This document shows positions 54,002-62,458 of a stretch of 64,000 bases of DNA, in pieces (positions within the stretch are counted from its first letter, which is position 1; each line of letters opens with the position of its first letter). This DNA is from an uncultured Flavobacteriaceae bacterium. GTDB lineage: Bacteria > Bacteroidota > Bacteroidia > Flavobacteriales > Flavobacteriaceae. The stretch is taken from the NCBI GenBank assembly GCA_947500445.1, contig CANMSB010000001.1, positions 310,001 to 374,000 on the forward strand, read 5' to 3'. The position numbers and the translations under genes were made by a program. Below the pieces are notes generated by a model, which was not told the DNA's origin, ran no database searches, and saw nothing but the letters and a program-made list of their open reading frames with translations.

Positions 54002-55915
54002 ATGAGTAAAATAATAGGTATAGATTTGGGAACCACCAACTCCTGCGTTTCGGTAATGGAAGGAAACGAACCTGTGGTGATTCCAAATGCAGAAGGAAAG
54101 CGGACCACTCCATCGGTTATCGCTTTTGTTGAAGGAGGAGAAATCAAAGTTGGTGACCCGGCCAAAAGACAGGCGGTGACCAACCCTAGCAAAACGATAT
54201 ATTCCATTAAACGATTTATGGGGAATAAGTACTCCGAATCCGATAAGGAAGCAAAAAGGGTACCCTACAATGTGGTAAAAGGCGACAACGATACGCCCAG
54301 AGTAGATATTGATGGACGTTTGTATACCCCTCAAGAATTATCGGCGATGATTCTTCAAAAAATGAAGAAGACCGCTGAGGATTACCTGGGACAAGATGTG
54401 ACAAGGGCCGTAATTACGGTTCCTGCCTATTTTAACGATGCCCAACGGCAGGCGACTAAAGAGGCGGGCGAAATTGCGGGACTTACGGTAGAACGGATTA
54501 TAAACGAGCCTACTGCGGCATCTTTGGCGTACGGACTCGATAAAAAGACCGTAGACCAAAAAATAGTAGTATTCGATTTTGGTGGTGGTACGCACGATGT
54601 ATCCATTTTGGAATTGGGAGATGGAGTTTTTGAAGTACTGTCTACCGATGGGGATACGCATTTAGGTGGTGACGACGTGGACCAAAAGATTATCGATTGG
54701 TTGGCCGAGGAATTTAAAAATGATGAAAGTATCGACCTGAGGGACGATGCCATGGCGCTGCAACGGTTGCGGGAAGCTGCTGAAAAAGCAAAGATCGAAC
54801 TGTCTTCCTCTGCACAGACCGAAATAAACCTTCCTTATGTTACCGCTACCGCTACAGGACCTAAGCACTTGGTGCGTACCCTTACCAAAGCAAAATTCGA
54901 ACAATTGATCGAAGATTTGGTGAAGCGTACCATCGAGCCATGTCAGACCGCCTTAAAAGCGGCAGGACTTTCCAAAAGCGATATCGACGAAATCATTTTG
55001 GTAGGGGGCTCTACAAGGATACCTGCAGTGCAAGAGGCCGTTGAAAAGTTTTTCGGTAAAAAACCTTCAAAAGGGGTAAACCCGGACGAAGTGGTCGCCG
55101 TAGGTGCAGCCATTCAGGGAGGGGTACTTACCGGTGATGTAAAGGACGTATTGTTATTGGATGTGACACCGCTATCCTTGGGTATTGAAACCATGGGCAA
55201 CGTTTTTACAAAGTTGATCGAGGCCAACACCACTATCCCGACCAAAAAGTCGCAAGTGTTTTCCACCGCGGCGGACAATCAGCCATCGGTAGAAATACAT
55301 GTATTACAGGGTGAGCGGGCAATGGCCGCCGACAATAAGACCATAGGGCGTTTTCACTTGGACGGTATTCCACCGGCACAGCGTGGTACACCTCAAATTG
55401 AAGTTACTTTCGATATCGATGCCAACGGAATTATTAAAGTTTCGGCAACCGATAAGGCGACCAATAAGTCACAAGATATCCGTATCGAGGCTTCCTCTGG
55501 TTTGACCGAAGAGGAAATCCAAAAAATGAAAGCGGAGGCGGAAGCCAATGCCGAAGCGGATAAGAACGCAAAGGAAACTGCCGATAAGTTGAACGAGGCC
55601 GATGGAATGATCTTCCAGACCGAAAAGCAGTTAAAGGAGTTTGGCGATAAGCTTTCCGATGATAAAAAGCAACCGATAGAAGCTGCTTTGGAAGAACTCA
55701 AAAAAGCTTACGAAACCAAAGACTTGGCCGTGATTACCCCTGCTTTGGATAAAATTAACGAAGCCTGGAAAGTAGCTTCCGAAGAAATGTACAAGGCACA
55801 GGCCGAGGCACAACAGGCCGGAGGAGCTGCTCCAGAAGCCGACGCAGCTGCGGGTACATCCGAGGAAGCAGAAGGCGATAACGTTGAAGACGTTGATTTT
55901 GAAGAGGTAAAGTAA
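54002..55915 (+). CDS. dnaK: chaperone protein DnaK
   Basis: DnaK (637 residues) is the Hsp70 chaperone that binds unfolded proteins with ATP cycling and works with Clp[17 protein letters not shown] opens the actin-like ATPase domain, [19 protein letters not shown] and [13 protein letters not shown] are the phosphate-binding motifs, and the substrate-binding domain and helical lid end with an acidic tail EDVDFEEVK. Length and layout are normal. dnaJ and grpE are not adjacent. A terminator follows. Confidence 0.98.
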   Translation: MSKIIGIDLGTTNSCVSVMEGNEPVVIPNAEGKRTTPSVIAFVEGGEIKVGDPAKRQAVTNPSKTIYSIKRFMGNKYSESDKEAKRVPYNVVKGDNDTPRVDIDGRLYTPQELSAMILQKMKKTAEDYLGQDVTRAVITVPAYFNDAQRQATKEAGEIAGLTVERIINEPTAASLAYGLDKKTVDQKIVVFDFGGGTHDVSILELGDGVFEVLSTDGDTHLGGDDVDQKIIDWLAEEFKNDESIDLRDDAMALQRLREAAEKAKIELSSSAQTEINLPYVTATATGPKHLVRTLTKAKFEQLIEDLVKRTIEPCQTALKAAGLSKSDIDEIILVGGSTRIPAVQEAVEKFFGKKPSKGVNPDEVVAVGAAIQGGVLTGDVKDVLLLDVTPLSLGIETMGNVFTKLIEANTTIPTKKSQVFSTAADNQPSVEIHVLQGERAMAADNKTIGRFHLDGIPPAQRGTPQIEVTFDIDANGIIKVSATDKATNKSQDIRIEASSGLTEEEIQKMKAEAEANAEADKNAKETADKLNEADGMIFQTEKQLKEFGDKLSDDKKQPIEAALEELKKAYETKDLAVITPALDKINEAWKVASEEMYKAQAEAQQAGGAAPEADAAAGTSEEAEGDNVEDVDFEEVK

Positions 55916-55941
55916 CGTGAACATAGTGTTTTCTTCATATA

Positions 55942-55972
55942 AAAAAAGGGACGGTGCAAACCGTCCCTTTTA
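55942..55972 (+). terminator. terminator after dnaK
   Basis: AAAAGGGACGGT, GCAA, ACCGTCCCTTTT forms a 12-bp stem with T tract, about 30 bases after the dnaK stop. Confidence 0.88.
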
Positions 55973-56023
55973 TCTTTGGTACTAATTTTGTTCTGGTTAA
56001 TGGAATAAAAGTAATTTTACGGT

Positions 56024-56953
56024 ATGATAAGAAATTACATTTCAACCTTGTTATTGTGCTCCACCTTTGTCACGGTAACACTTCGATCGCAAGAAATTAA
56101 ACTATTTACCACGGCCGATTTCGATTTGAAAGGAGCGGTCAAAAAGAGCTTGGTCAGTACCGACTACGGTAAGGAAGAGTATAAATTTGATGCCAAGGGG
56201 CGCTTGACCAAATCCGTGACCCGCTATAACGAAGCCGACTACACCATAACGTACTATACCTATGGAAATGGACGGCTTACGGAAAAACGCTTTGAGAACT
56301 ATAGGGGCGGTAACTTTGACAAGGCAACCAGTATCGCCAATTTATACACCTTTGATTCGCTACAAACACTTAAGATTACGGAGAAGATCATTTCATATGA
56401 TCAGGATTTTTTAGATCAATACCAATACTGGCACGACGACAGTGGACGGCTCACCAAGATCGTTCGAACAAACGAAGAGGGAATTGACGAAACAACCGTC
56501 AGCTACACCAAATATAGAAACGAAAGTACCGTCAGTTACCGTTTAAACGGAGTACTTCAAAAATCCATCCGTACCTCAACACGCAAAAACAAGCTCGGAG
56601 GTCGGGAACGCATTGTACTCACCAAAAAATTTCTGAACGGAGACCCCCACAAGGCACAAGAAACTACTTTCAACGAAAAAGAGCAAGTATTCTTAAAAAC
56701 GGATTTTATTTTTGATACCGATGCAGGACAGTTTACACCCGAAAGGACTACCAACTATCGTTACGATGCCGATGGATGTTTGTCGGGGGAAACCGTAAAA
56801 ACTGGCGAAAATGAGGAAGTACGGGAATATGTATATCAATTTGATGATGCCGACCCTAAAAATTGGGTAAAACAAATTGTCACACCTGAAAATAGCTATA
56901 CCACACGGGCGATCGATTATTATCCCATAGCGGAAACATCGGAAGAAAAATAG
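56024..56953 (+). CDS. secreted protein with YD/RHS-like repeats
   Basis: This 309-residue protein has an N-terminal signal-like region (STLLLCSTFVTVTLRSQE) and many short repeats of the pattern YxYDxxGRLTxxxR: YKFDAKGRLTKSVTRYNE, YYTYGNGRLTEKRFENY, YWHDDSGRLTKIVRTNE, YRYDADGCLSGETVK. Such repeats form beta-stranded shells in RHS/YD proteins, but there is no toxin domain here. Function unknown; probably exported. The 3' end is 80 bases before the end of the convergent hydrolase operon. Confidence 0.7.
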   Translation: MIRNYISTLLLCSTFVTVTLRSQEIKLFTTADFDLKGAVKKSLVSTDYGKEEYKFDAKGRLTKSVTRYNEADYTITYYTYGNGRLTEKRFENYRGGNFDKATSIANLYTFDSLQTLKITEKIISYDQDFLDQYQYWHDDSGRLTKIVRTNEEGIDETTVSYTKYRNESTVSYRLNGVLQKSIRTSTRKNKLGGRERIVLTKKFLNGDPHKAQETTFNEKEQVFLKTDFIFDTDAGQFTPERTTNYRYDADGCLSGETVKTGENEEVREYVYQFDDADPKNWVKQIVTPENSYTTRAIDYYPIAETSEEK

Positions 56954-57033
56954 GCTAAAAAATACAGAAGTTGGATTGTTACCACTGAAAGGGCGACATA
57001 TCGGCATAGACACGGAAATACCGGATACCTACG

Positions 57034-57678
57034 TCAAAACAGTTGACGAATCACGCTTTTTTTGACCTCATGTACCCCGTCAAAAACTAGTGCTTTGGCC
57101 TTTCCCAAAAACAATCGTTCGATTTGTACAGTGGCTTCCGTCCTTCTTTCTTCGGTCAAATAAGGGTCCTTGTTCCCGACAACGGTGATGATTTCGGTCT
57201 TGTTTTCCATTAAAAATGAAAAACTGGACGGTTGAAGTTCTTTTGGTATCCCGCCAGCGTAAAGTATCAGTTTATCACATTTTATTTTTCGATGTGCCAC
57301 CCATCGCGTTGCAATGGAAACGCCCTGGGAATATCCAAAAACAATTAATTTTTTGGTAGATGGAATGTTCTCTTTTTCCAAAACAGCATCCAAATAGGCG
57401 TAGAGGTTGCCGGTTTCCAGTACGGTTTCCTCTTTGGTGAGCCAACTGGCGCCAACATGGCGATAGGTATTGTCGAGATAATATTTGGACGGAGCCTGCG
57501 GAGCGATAACATAATGTTCGTCCGTAGGGAGTTCATCAAAGTATTTTAAAAAATACCGGCTAAGATAACCGATACCATGTAGCACGATCCAAACATATTC
57601 CGTGTCGTCGGTCAATTCGTTCAGGGTGGAGTAGGTGTTGACCGTATTATATTGTACTTGATTTTTTTTGGGCTTCAT
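57034..57678 (-). CDS. alpha/beta hydrolase (phospholipase/carboxylesterase type)
   Basis: This 214-residue protein has the serine-hydrolase motif FGYSQGVSIATR (nucleophile serine near 115) and LHGIGYLSRYFLKYFDELP, similar to the YpfH/phospholipase-carboxylesterase family; the final histidine lies in VHEVKKSV. It starts 5 bases after the transglutaminase-like gene, so it is the last gene of the five-gene operon. The substrate is unknown. Confidence 0.82.
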   Translation of the reverse strand: MKPKKNQVQYNTVNTYSTLNELTDDTEYVWIVLHGIGYLSRYFLKYFDELPTDEHYVIAPQAPSKYYLDNTYRHVGASWLTKEETVLETGNLYAYLDAVLEKENIPSTKKLIVFGYSQGVSIATRWVAHRKIKCDKLILYAGGIPKELQPSSFSFLMENKTEIITVVGNKDPYLTEERRTEATVQIERLFLGKAKALVFDGVHEVKKSVIRQLF

Positions 57679-57683
57679 CAGGG

Positions 57684-58322
57684 CTATGCAAGGTTAAGAA
57701 CAAGATTTTCAGGAATGGCGATATGTGGATAATGGGATTTAAAACTACTGAGCATTTTGGCGTACGGAAGGTCGTCAAAACAACCATATTCCTCCAAATA
57801 CTCCATAAAAACGTCACCATCGGCGGTGAACTGTTGAAAAACGGCATCCTTTATTCCATCGAACTCCAACACCGGAACTCCTAATTTATGGCATAGCGCA
57901 CTGTTGAAAGCGGAGGTAAGTTTGAACCAACGATTGTTTAAAAAAACTTCGGTACAACCATGGAATACCAGCACATCCGTATTTAATATCTTTATGATCT
58001 TATCCATTGCAATATGATTTTTCACATTACCAAAATGCAGTCGGGCCGGAATGTTCACCGCTCTTAACAGGGCACACAAAAGAATCGCTTTTTCTATACA
58101 ATACGCCCGCTTTCGATTTAGAAGGTTGCTTGCCCGGAGCGTTTGTGGACGTAGGTCCAAATGGTAGGGGTCATAGGGGTAATGATCCCGCACATGATTG
58201 AACAGGGCGATACACTTTTTAGTATCGGAAACTTGGCCGGAAACGATGTCGTTCGCACGGTCCTGAAGTTCCGTTTGATCATGGTCTATAAAATAGGTCG
58301 TTCTTAGGTACGCGTCGTTCAT
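57684..58322 (-). CDS. transglutaminase-like protein
   Basis: This 212-residue protein has a papain-like transglutaminase core: the cysteine in RKRAYCIEKAILLCALLRAVNIPARL and the histidine in LVFHGCTEVFLNNRWFKLTSAFN. The usual catalytic aspartate after the histidine motif is not obvious. Such proteins can be proteases or amidases rather than cross-linkers. It overlaps the upstream hydrolase gene by four bases (ATGA). Confidence 0.82.
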   Translation of the reverse strand: MNDAYLRTTYFIDHDQTELQDRANDIVSGQVSDTKKCIALFNHVRDHYPYDPYHLDLRPQTLRASNLLNRKRAYCIEKAILLCALLRAVNIPARLHFGNVKNHIAMDKIIKILNTDVLVFHGCTEVFLNNRWFKLTSAFNSALCHKLGVPVLEFDGIKDAVFQQFTADGDVFMEYLEEYGCFDDLPYAKMLSSFKSHYPHIAIPENLVLNLA

Positions 58323-59176
58323 GATTTTTCAAGATTGAACCAGTTTGTAACAATGGGCCAAAGCTGCTCTTGATGCCGTTGTCTAAAAAAATCGTTGTGG
58401 CCAATTTTAGAAAGTCCAAAGGTTTTTGGGACTAAATGCATCCGTTCTACCTTGGCGTTCCTATAAACCTCATTGGCGAGTACGTCGACCGATTTTTTTG
58501 GGGCGAAGGTATCATCATCAATACTGAGCATTAACATAGGCCCTTCAATTTTAGGATAGTAATTTTCTCCGTACCGTTTCGCCAAGTCCAGCATGGAGCG
58601 TTTTCGCAGTAGCATGATACCCCAATCACGGGCCACTTGTTTTGGTAAAGCTTCGCCAAGCCCGAACCAAGGACTGGGGAAGTAGCCCATCACCATGGTC
58701 AATACGGGCATTAAAAAACCGAAACCGACCAAAATAACCAGTTGCATTTTTCCAGGAAAGTTCCGGAAGTATCCAAACTGGGAGGCCACGGTCAAAAAAC
58801 GATCGTAGTGCAAATATGCATCCCCAAGGCCTAAACTATTGCCACCAAAACTATGGCCGATATGCAACATGTTGTTTTCTGGACATGCGTTCTTTGCATG
58901 TTCGGTAACCGCCTTAAAATCTTGCTGTGCCCATTCCTTGTAGGAAGCTTCCAGTTTGGCAATTGCCCCTTTTTTGGAAAAGGCGATACCGCGATAATCG
59001 AAGGTATACACTCGGCAACCTTGCTCCGAGAGCCATTTGGCAAATTTGAAGAAAAAACGTTGGGGCAACCCTACGCCGCCCGAGATGACAACAGTATTGC
59101 CAGAGGCATTTTTAGCTTTGAACATATGTGCGGTGATGGGGAACCCATCGGAGGTAATAACGGTTTCTTTATTCAT
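58319..59176 (-). CDS. alpha/beta hydrolase
   Basis: This 285-residue protein carries GHSFGGNSLG (nucleophile serine near 109) and the oxyanion loop region VISGGVGLPQRFF, with a C-terminal aspartate in MLSIDDDTFAPKKS and histidine in KIGHNDFF. It lacks a signal peptide. It overlaps its neighbours on both sides by four bases (ATGA), showing tight translational coupling. The substrate is unknown, possibly a lipid ester or an acyl thioester. Confidence 0.85.
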   Translation of the reverse strand: MNKETVITSDGFPITAHMFKAKNASGNTVVISGGVGLPQRFFFKFAKWLSEQGCRVYTFDYRGIAFSKKGAIAKLEASYKEWAQQDFKAVTEHAKNACPENNMLHIGHSFGGNSLGLGDAYLHYDRFLTVASQFGYFRNFPGKMQLVILVGFGFLMPVLTMVMGYFPSPWFGLGEALPKQVARDWGIMLLRKRSMLDLAKRYGENYYPKIEGPMLMLSIDDDTFAPKKSVDVLANEVYRNAKVERMHLVPKTFGLSKIGHNDFFRQRHQEQLWPIVTNWFNLEKS

Positions 59177-59985
59177 TTTTTAACGGTTTGCGTATCAAAA
59201 AAATCCAATAAGAGCTTGAAATAAGCTTCACGGTGTTCGGATTTTGGTATTTGGGCGTGTTTGGCCCCTTTAAAAATGACCAATTCACTGGGAACGGAAG
59301 CGGCATCCTTAAATTTTGGGCCGGCATCGTTACGGATAACGGCATCATTTTCAAGATAGATCAAAAGCAATTTTTTAAGCCCTTTCGCTTCCTTGATCCG
59401 GTCGATCATTTTGATCCGTTTCCGATACTTGGGCATAAAAAAGTAAATACAGCGCAGCGCGTAGTAGGCGATAGGGTAGTGGATCCAAAAATCTTCAAGG
59501 GTGTTGGCGGCACTCTCTATTATAGCAAAATCGAATACCTGTTCTTCTGCAAATGCAATGGTCGCAAACTGTCCGCCCATAGAAATACCGTGGTATCCGA
59601 TCGGCAGATCGGGATATCTTTTTTTTGCTTCTTTCCCTGCAGCGATAACATCTTCAAAATAATCGAAGTTTCCCACGGGACTTTCCCCAAAACCGTTCAG
59701 GTCGAACAACAGTACATGATATCCATGATTGCGGAGCACATCCGTATATCCATTTTTTAAAAAGTAGCCTTTGGCCTCTTTTCCCATAGGATGTCCCATT
59801 ACGATAATTCCCTTCAAAACCGTCGTACGGCTTTCCGCGAAAAGCCCTTTCACAGATACGCCGGAACGGCTTGAAAACGAAATGGACTCCCATTCCTGAA
59901 GCTGTTTCTCCGACAAAGGGTTGCGCCAAGTGACCATATACTTCGCAAAAAAAGGTTTCTTTAAAAGGGTGTAAATAATTTGCAT
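59173..59985 (-). CDS. alpha/beta hydrolase
   Basis: This 270-residue protein has GYHGISMGGQFA (nucleophile serine near 146) after VMGHPMGKEAKGYFL, and the histidine in FKGAKHAQIPKSEHR. It has a hydrophobic N-terminus (MQIIYTLLKKPFFAKYMV) that may bind membranes. It starts immediately after the TetR stop codon, and its stop overlaps the next hydrolase gene. It differs clearly from its neighbour in sequence, so it is not a recent duplicate. Confidence 0.85.
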   Translation of the reverse strand: MQIIYTLLKKPFFAKYMVTWRNPLSEKQLQEWESISFSSRSGVSVKGLFAESRTTVLKGIIVMGHPMGKEAKGYFLKNGYTDVLRNHGYHVLLFDLNGFGESPVGNFDYFEDVIAAGKEAKKRYPDLPIGYHGISMGGQFATIAFAEEQVFDFAIIESAANTLEDFWIHYPIAYYALRCIYFFMPKYRKRIKMIDRIKEAKGLKKLLLIYLENDAVIRNDAGPKFKDAASVPSELVIFKGAKHAQIPKSEHREAYFKLLLDFFDTQTVKK

Positions 59986-60546
59986 TCAGGGTAAGATAAT
60001 GTTGGACATACGCGTAATGGCATTTTGAAGATACTTGGGATTCCGATATACCCGCATCAAAAGAATGCCCCCTTCAATGTCCTGAACGATTTGTTCGGCC
60101 AAATAGCGTGACTTTTCTTTAGAATGGCTGTCCTGTAAAAGTCGCTCCAGGCCGGTAATAAAGTTTTGAAAAAAGGAACGGATCTCCTCAAAATACTTGG
60201 GGTTCGAATGGGCCGATTCCAATGCGGTGTTGGCCATAACGCAACCTCCGTCATTGTCGAGAAACAGTTTATGGATCAGCAGGCGGATACCGGATAGTTT
60301 TTGCCCGATGTCCAATTCTGGATTGTCGACCACCTTGTTCATGTTATAGGTCATGTAACTGTTGACCATGGCAAGAACTTCCTGTATCAGCGCCTCTTTG
60401 TTCTCAAAATAATAATAGAAGTGGGACTTTTGAATATTGCATTGCTTTGCAAGGTCGCTCATGCTACTGTTCGCAATACCTTTTTGCCGTATCGTTTCGA
60501 TAACGCTTTGCAATACTTGTTCTTTAGAGGTTTTTATTGTCGGCAT
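59986..60546 (-). CDS. TetR/AcrR family transcriptional regulator
   Basis: This 186-residue repressor has the helix-turn-helix IRQKGIANSSMSDLAKQCNIQKSHFYYYFENKEALI and a C-terminal ligand domain with CVMANTALESAHSN, the pattern of TetR_C_6-like proteins that respond to small organic molecules. It heads the five-gene operon with the hydrolase genes and its stop is followed directly by the next ATG. A palindrome GAACGTTC lies between its -7 box and start codon, so it probably represses its own operon. Confidence 0.9.
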   Translation of the reverse strand: MPTIKTSKEQVLQSVIETIRQKGIANSSMSDLAKQCNIQKSHFYYYFENKEALIQEVLAMVNSYMTYNMNKVVDNPELDIGQKLSGIRLLIHKLFLDNDGGCVMANTALESAHSNPKYFEEIRSFFQNFITGLERLLQDSHSKEKSRYLAEQIVQDIEGGILLMRVYRNPKYLQNAITRMSNIILP

Positions 60547-60552
60547 TTTACT

Positions 60553-60560
60553 GAACGTTC
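60553..60560. promoter_or_regulatory. putative TetR operator
   Basis: GAACGTTC is a perfect 8-bp palindrome within CTGAACGTTCGTT, sitting 7 bases before the TetR start codon and downstream of the -7 box, near the expected transcription start. This is the typical place for an autoregulatory TetR operator. Confidence 0.5.
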
Positions 60561-60572
60561 GTTAAAATAAAA

Positions 60573-60604
60573 CAAATATAGGTTTTTTTATGACTTTGAA
60601 CCAA
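60573..60604 (-). promoter_or_regulatory. promoter of the TetR-hydrolase operon
   Basis: On the minus strand TTG (60604-60602) and TATATTTG (60580-60573) are separated by 21 bp, a full match to the vegetative promoter. The start of transcription falls inside or just before the palindromic operator. Confidence 0.7.
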
Positions 60605-60867
60605 CTAAGGTTCCTGTTCATTCCGTTACATAAAAAATAAGGATTATCAGCGAAGTTGTCGTCTTCCTGTAAATCCTAGCTTTCTATTGGTCTTAAGAGG
60701 TGCTTGGCAACTGCCTTGTGCATTTTCCAATACCCATAAGGTATTTTGCCTATTCTAGGGATTATCACAGCGTCGATTTGCAGCAATTCTATCGGTAAAT
60801 AAGAAAATTACGGACAAAAGAGGAACCGAAGACGCGTTCATTGTCTAATTTTGTAAAAAACCAAGGA
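60605..60867. other. region between the TetR promoter and the thioesterase gene
   Basis: No gene is seen. TAATTTTG at 60846-60853 is a -7 box match for the men-type genes to the right, 15 bases before the ATG at 60868, without a clear -33 TTG. It also supports 60868 rather than 60841 as start. Confidence 0.45.
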
Positions 60868-61290
60868 ATGGAAGATGTAAAACAGAAAATACTGAAGGTA
60901 TGCAACGAGGCAACCAAAAACACCTTGATGGAAACGCTTCAGATAGAGTATATCGATGTCGGCGAGAACTATTTGGTTGGTAAAATGCCGGTAAATTCAA
61001 AAGTACATCAACCCGATGGTGTTTTGCACGGAGGAGCCTCCGTAGCTCTAGCCGAAAGTATCGGAAGTACGGCCTCTTATATTTTCTTGGACGGACAGAA
61101 TTTTTTTGTTCGGGGTATCGAAATTGCGGCCAATCACGTAAAAAGCATCCGATCGGGCGAGGTATTTGCCCGTGCGACAATCGTACACAAAGGGCGCACC
61201 ACTCAATTATGGGATATCAAAATAACGGACTCCGAAAATAATTTGATTTCGTCCTGTAAGCTGACCACCATGTCCCTTCCAAAAAAATAG
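60868..61290 (+). CDS. PaaI-type hotdog thioesterase
   Basis: This 140-residue hotdog-fold enzyme has VHQPDGVLHGGASVALAESIGS, where the H-G-G and nearby glutamate form the active site of PaaI/YbgC/MenI thioesterases. It lies one base before the isochorismate synthase gene and upstream of menD, so it is probably the 1,4-dihydroxy-2-naphthoyl-CoA thioesterase (MenI-like) of menaquinone synthesis; the function is inferred from context. Confidence 0.8.
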   Translation: MEDVKQKILKVCNEATKNTLMETLQIEYIDVGENYLVGKMPVNSKVHQPDGVLHGGASVALAESIGSTASYIFLDGQNFFVRGIEIAANHVKSIRSGEVFARATIVHKGRTTQLWDIKITDSENNLISSCKLTTMSLPKK

Positions 61291-61291
61291 T

Positions 61292-62407
61292 ATGCTCTTG
61301 GATGTCATAGGTGCAGTTATCGCCCAAATGGATGGAAATCTTCCTTTTGTCGCTTTTAGAAAGCCGGGCAAACGGACCGTTAAGGTATTTTTGCAGGAAA
61401 ATGATGCACTCCATCATGTGAATGACTTTACCGAGACCGGATTTGTTTTTGCACCTTTTGACGAGCAGGAACCCTCACTTTTGTTAAAGGGCGATAGGAT
61501 ACTCTCGGGTATTTTTGGCGAAGTACAAAACCTTCATGGCGATGAAACCGGTTCCTTTGTCCAAACCGATGAAAATCGTAAAGCCCATATAAAATTGGTC
61601 AACAAGGGCGTTCAACGAATCGGGGATTCGGAACTTGAAAAGGTGGTACTCTCCCGACGTTTACGGGTGCCGAATACAAAAACGGCGATACAGCTTTTCC
61701 GAACCTTGTTGCACACCTATACTGAAGCGTATTGTTATCTGTGGTTTCATCCCGAAGTCGGCTGTTGGTTGGGTGCGACACCAGAAATTCTTATTCGTAC
61801 GGAAAACAAACGGTTCACCACCATGTCACTTGCTGGAACGCTTCCTTTCGTAGCGGGTACGCTACCAAAATGGGGGGATAAGGAAAAAAAGGAGCAGCGT
61901 TTGGTCACCGAATACATCAAAAATGTCCTAAAGGATAAGGCCAAGGCTTTACGTGTTTCCCCAGCGGCCAATTTTAGGGCGGGAACGCTATGGCATTTGC
62001 GTACCAAAATTGAAGGCCAGATGCAGACCGACCTGAAAAGTTTCATCACCGCGCTTCATCCGACACCCGCGGTCTGCGGTTTGCCCGTTTCAGGGGCAAA
62101 GACCTTCATTTTGGACAATGAGGATTATCCACGCAGCTTTTATACCGGATTTTTGGGCGAATTGAACATCAAGGAAAAACTGTCCCGGCCCGCTGTTGCA
62201 AAGCGAAGAAATACCGAATTAAAAGCGTATGATGGAATACGCTCCCGTACGGAGCTGTTCGTAAACCTTCGATGTATGCAGTGGCATGACGATCATATGT
62301 ATATATATGTGGGAGGAGGCATAACCGCAGCCTCCGATGCGGAAAAGGAGTGGGAGGAAACCGTGCATAAAAGCAAGACCATGCTCAGGGTGCTTTTGGG
62401 CAAATAG
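61292..62407 (+). CDS. menF: isochorismate synthase
   Basis: This 371-residue chorismate-using enzyme has the C-terminal conserved core (TMSLAGTLPFVAG, HPTPAVCGLPVSGA, YTGFLGELN, FVNLRCMQW, YVGGGITAASDAEKEWEE) with glutamates binding magnesium and the catalytic lysine in SELEKVVLSRRL. With menD following, MenF is the likely identity, converting chorismate to isochorismate. It starts one base after the thioesterase stop. An anthranilate or salicylate role cannot be excluded but is less likely here. Confidence 0.9.
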   Translation: MLLDVIGAVIAQMDGNLPFVAFRKPGKRTVKVFLQENDALHHVNDFTETGFVFAPFDEQEPSLLLKGDRILSGIFGEVQNLHGDETGSFVQTDENRKAHIKLVNKGVQRIGDSELEKVVLSRRLRVPNTKTAIQLFRTLLHTYTEAYCYLWFHPEVGCWLGATPEILIRTENKRFTTMSLAGTLPFVAGTLPKWGDKEKKEQRLVTEYIKNVLKDKAKALRVSPAANFRAGTLWHLRTKIEGQMQTDLKSFITALHPTPAVCGLPVSGAKTFILDNEDYPRSFYTGFLGELNIKEKLSRPAVAKRRNTELKAYDGIRSRTELFVNLRCMQWHDDHMYIYVGGGITAASDAEKEWEETVHKSKTMLRVLLGK

Positions 62408-62421
62408 TTTTATGTTTTGCA

Positions 62422-62453
62422 TTGGGTAGCAAGCGTATTGCTTTGTATTTTTG
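62422..62453 (+). promoter_or_regulatory. promoter inside the men operon, before menD
   Basis: TTG at 62422-62424 and TATTTTTG at 62446-62453 are 21 bp apart. The ATG of menD at 62459 is only six bases later, so the mRNA could be leaderless. Confidence 0.6.
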
Positions 62454-62458
62454 TGACA

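Noticed and set aside
57684-58322. Transglutaminase-like protein as a toxin or effector
   Set aside because: It has no signal peptide and lies inside a metabolic-type operon; the hydrolase-linked role is more likely.
59173-59985. Adjacent alpha/beta hydrolases as a recent tandem duplication
   Set aside because: The two proteins share only general fold motifs and differ in nucleophile elbow and C-terminus.
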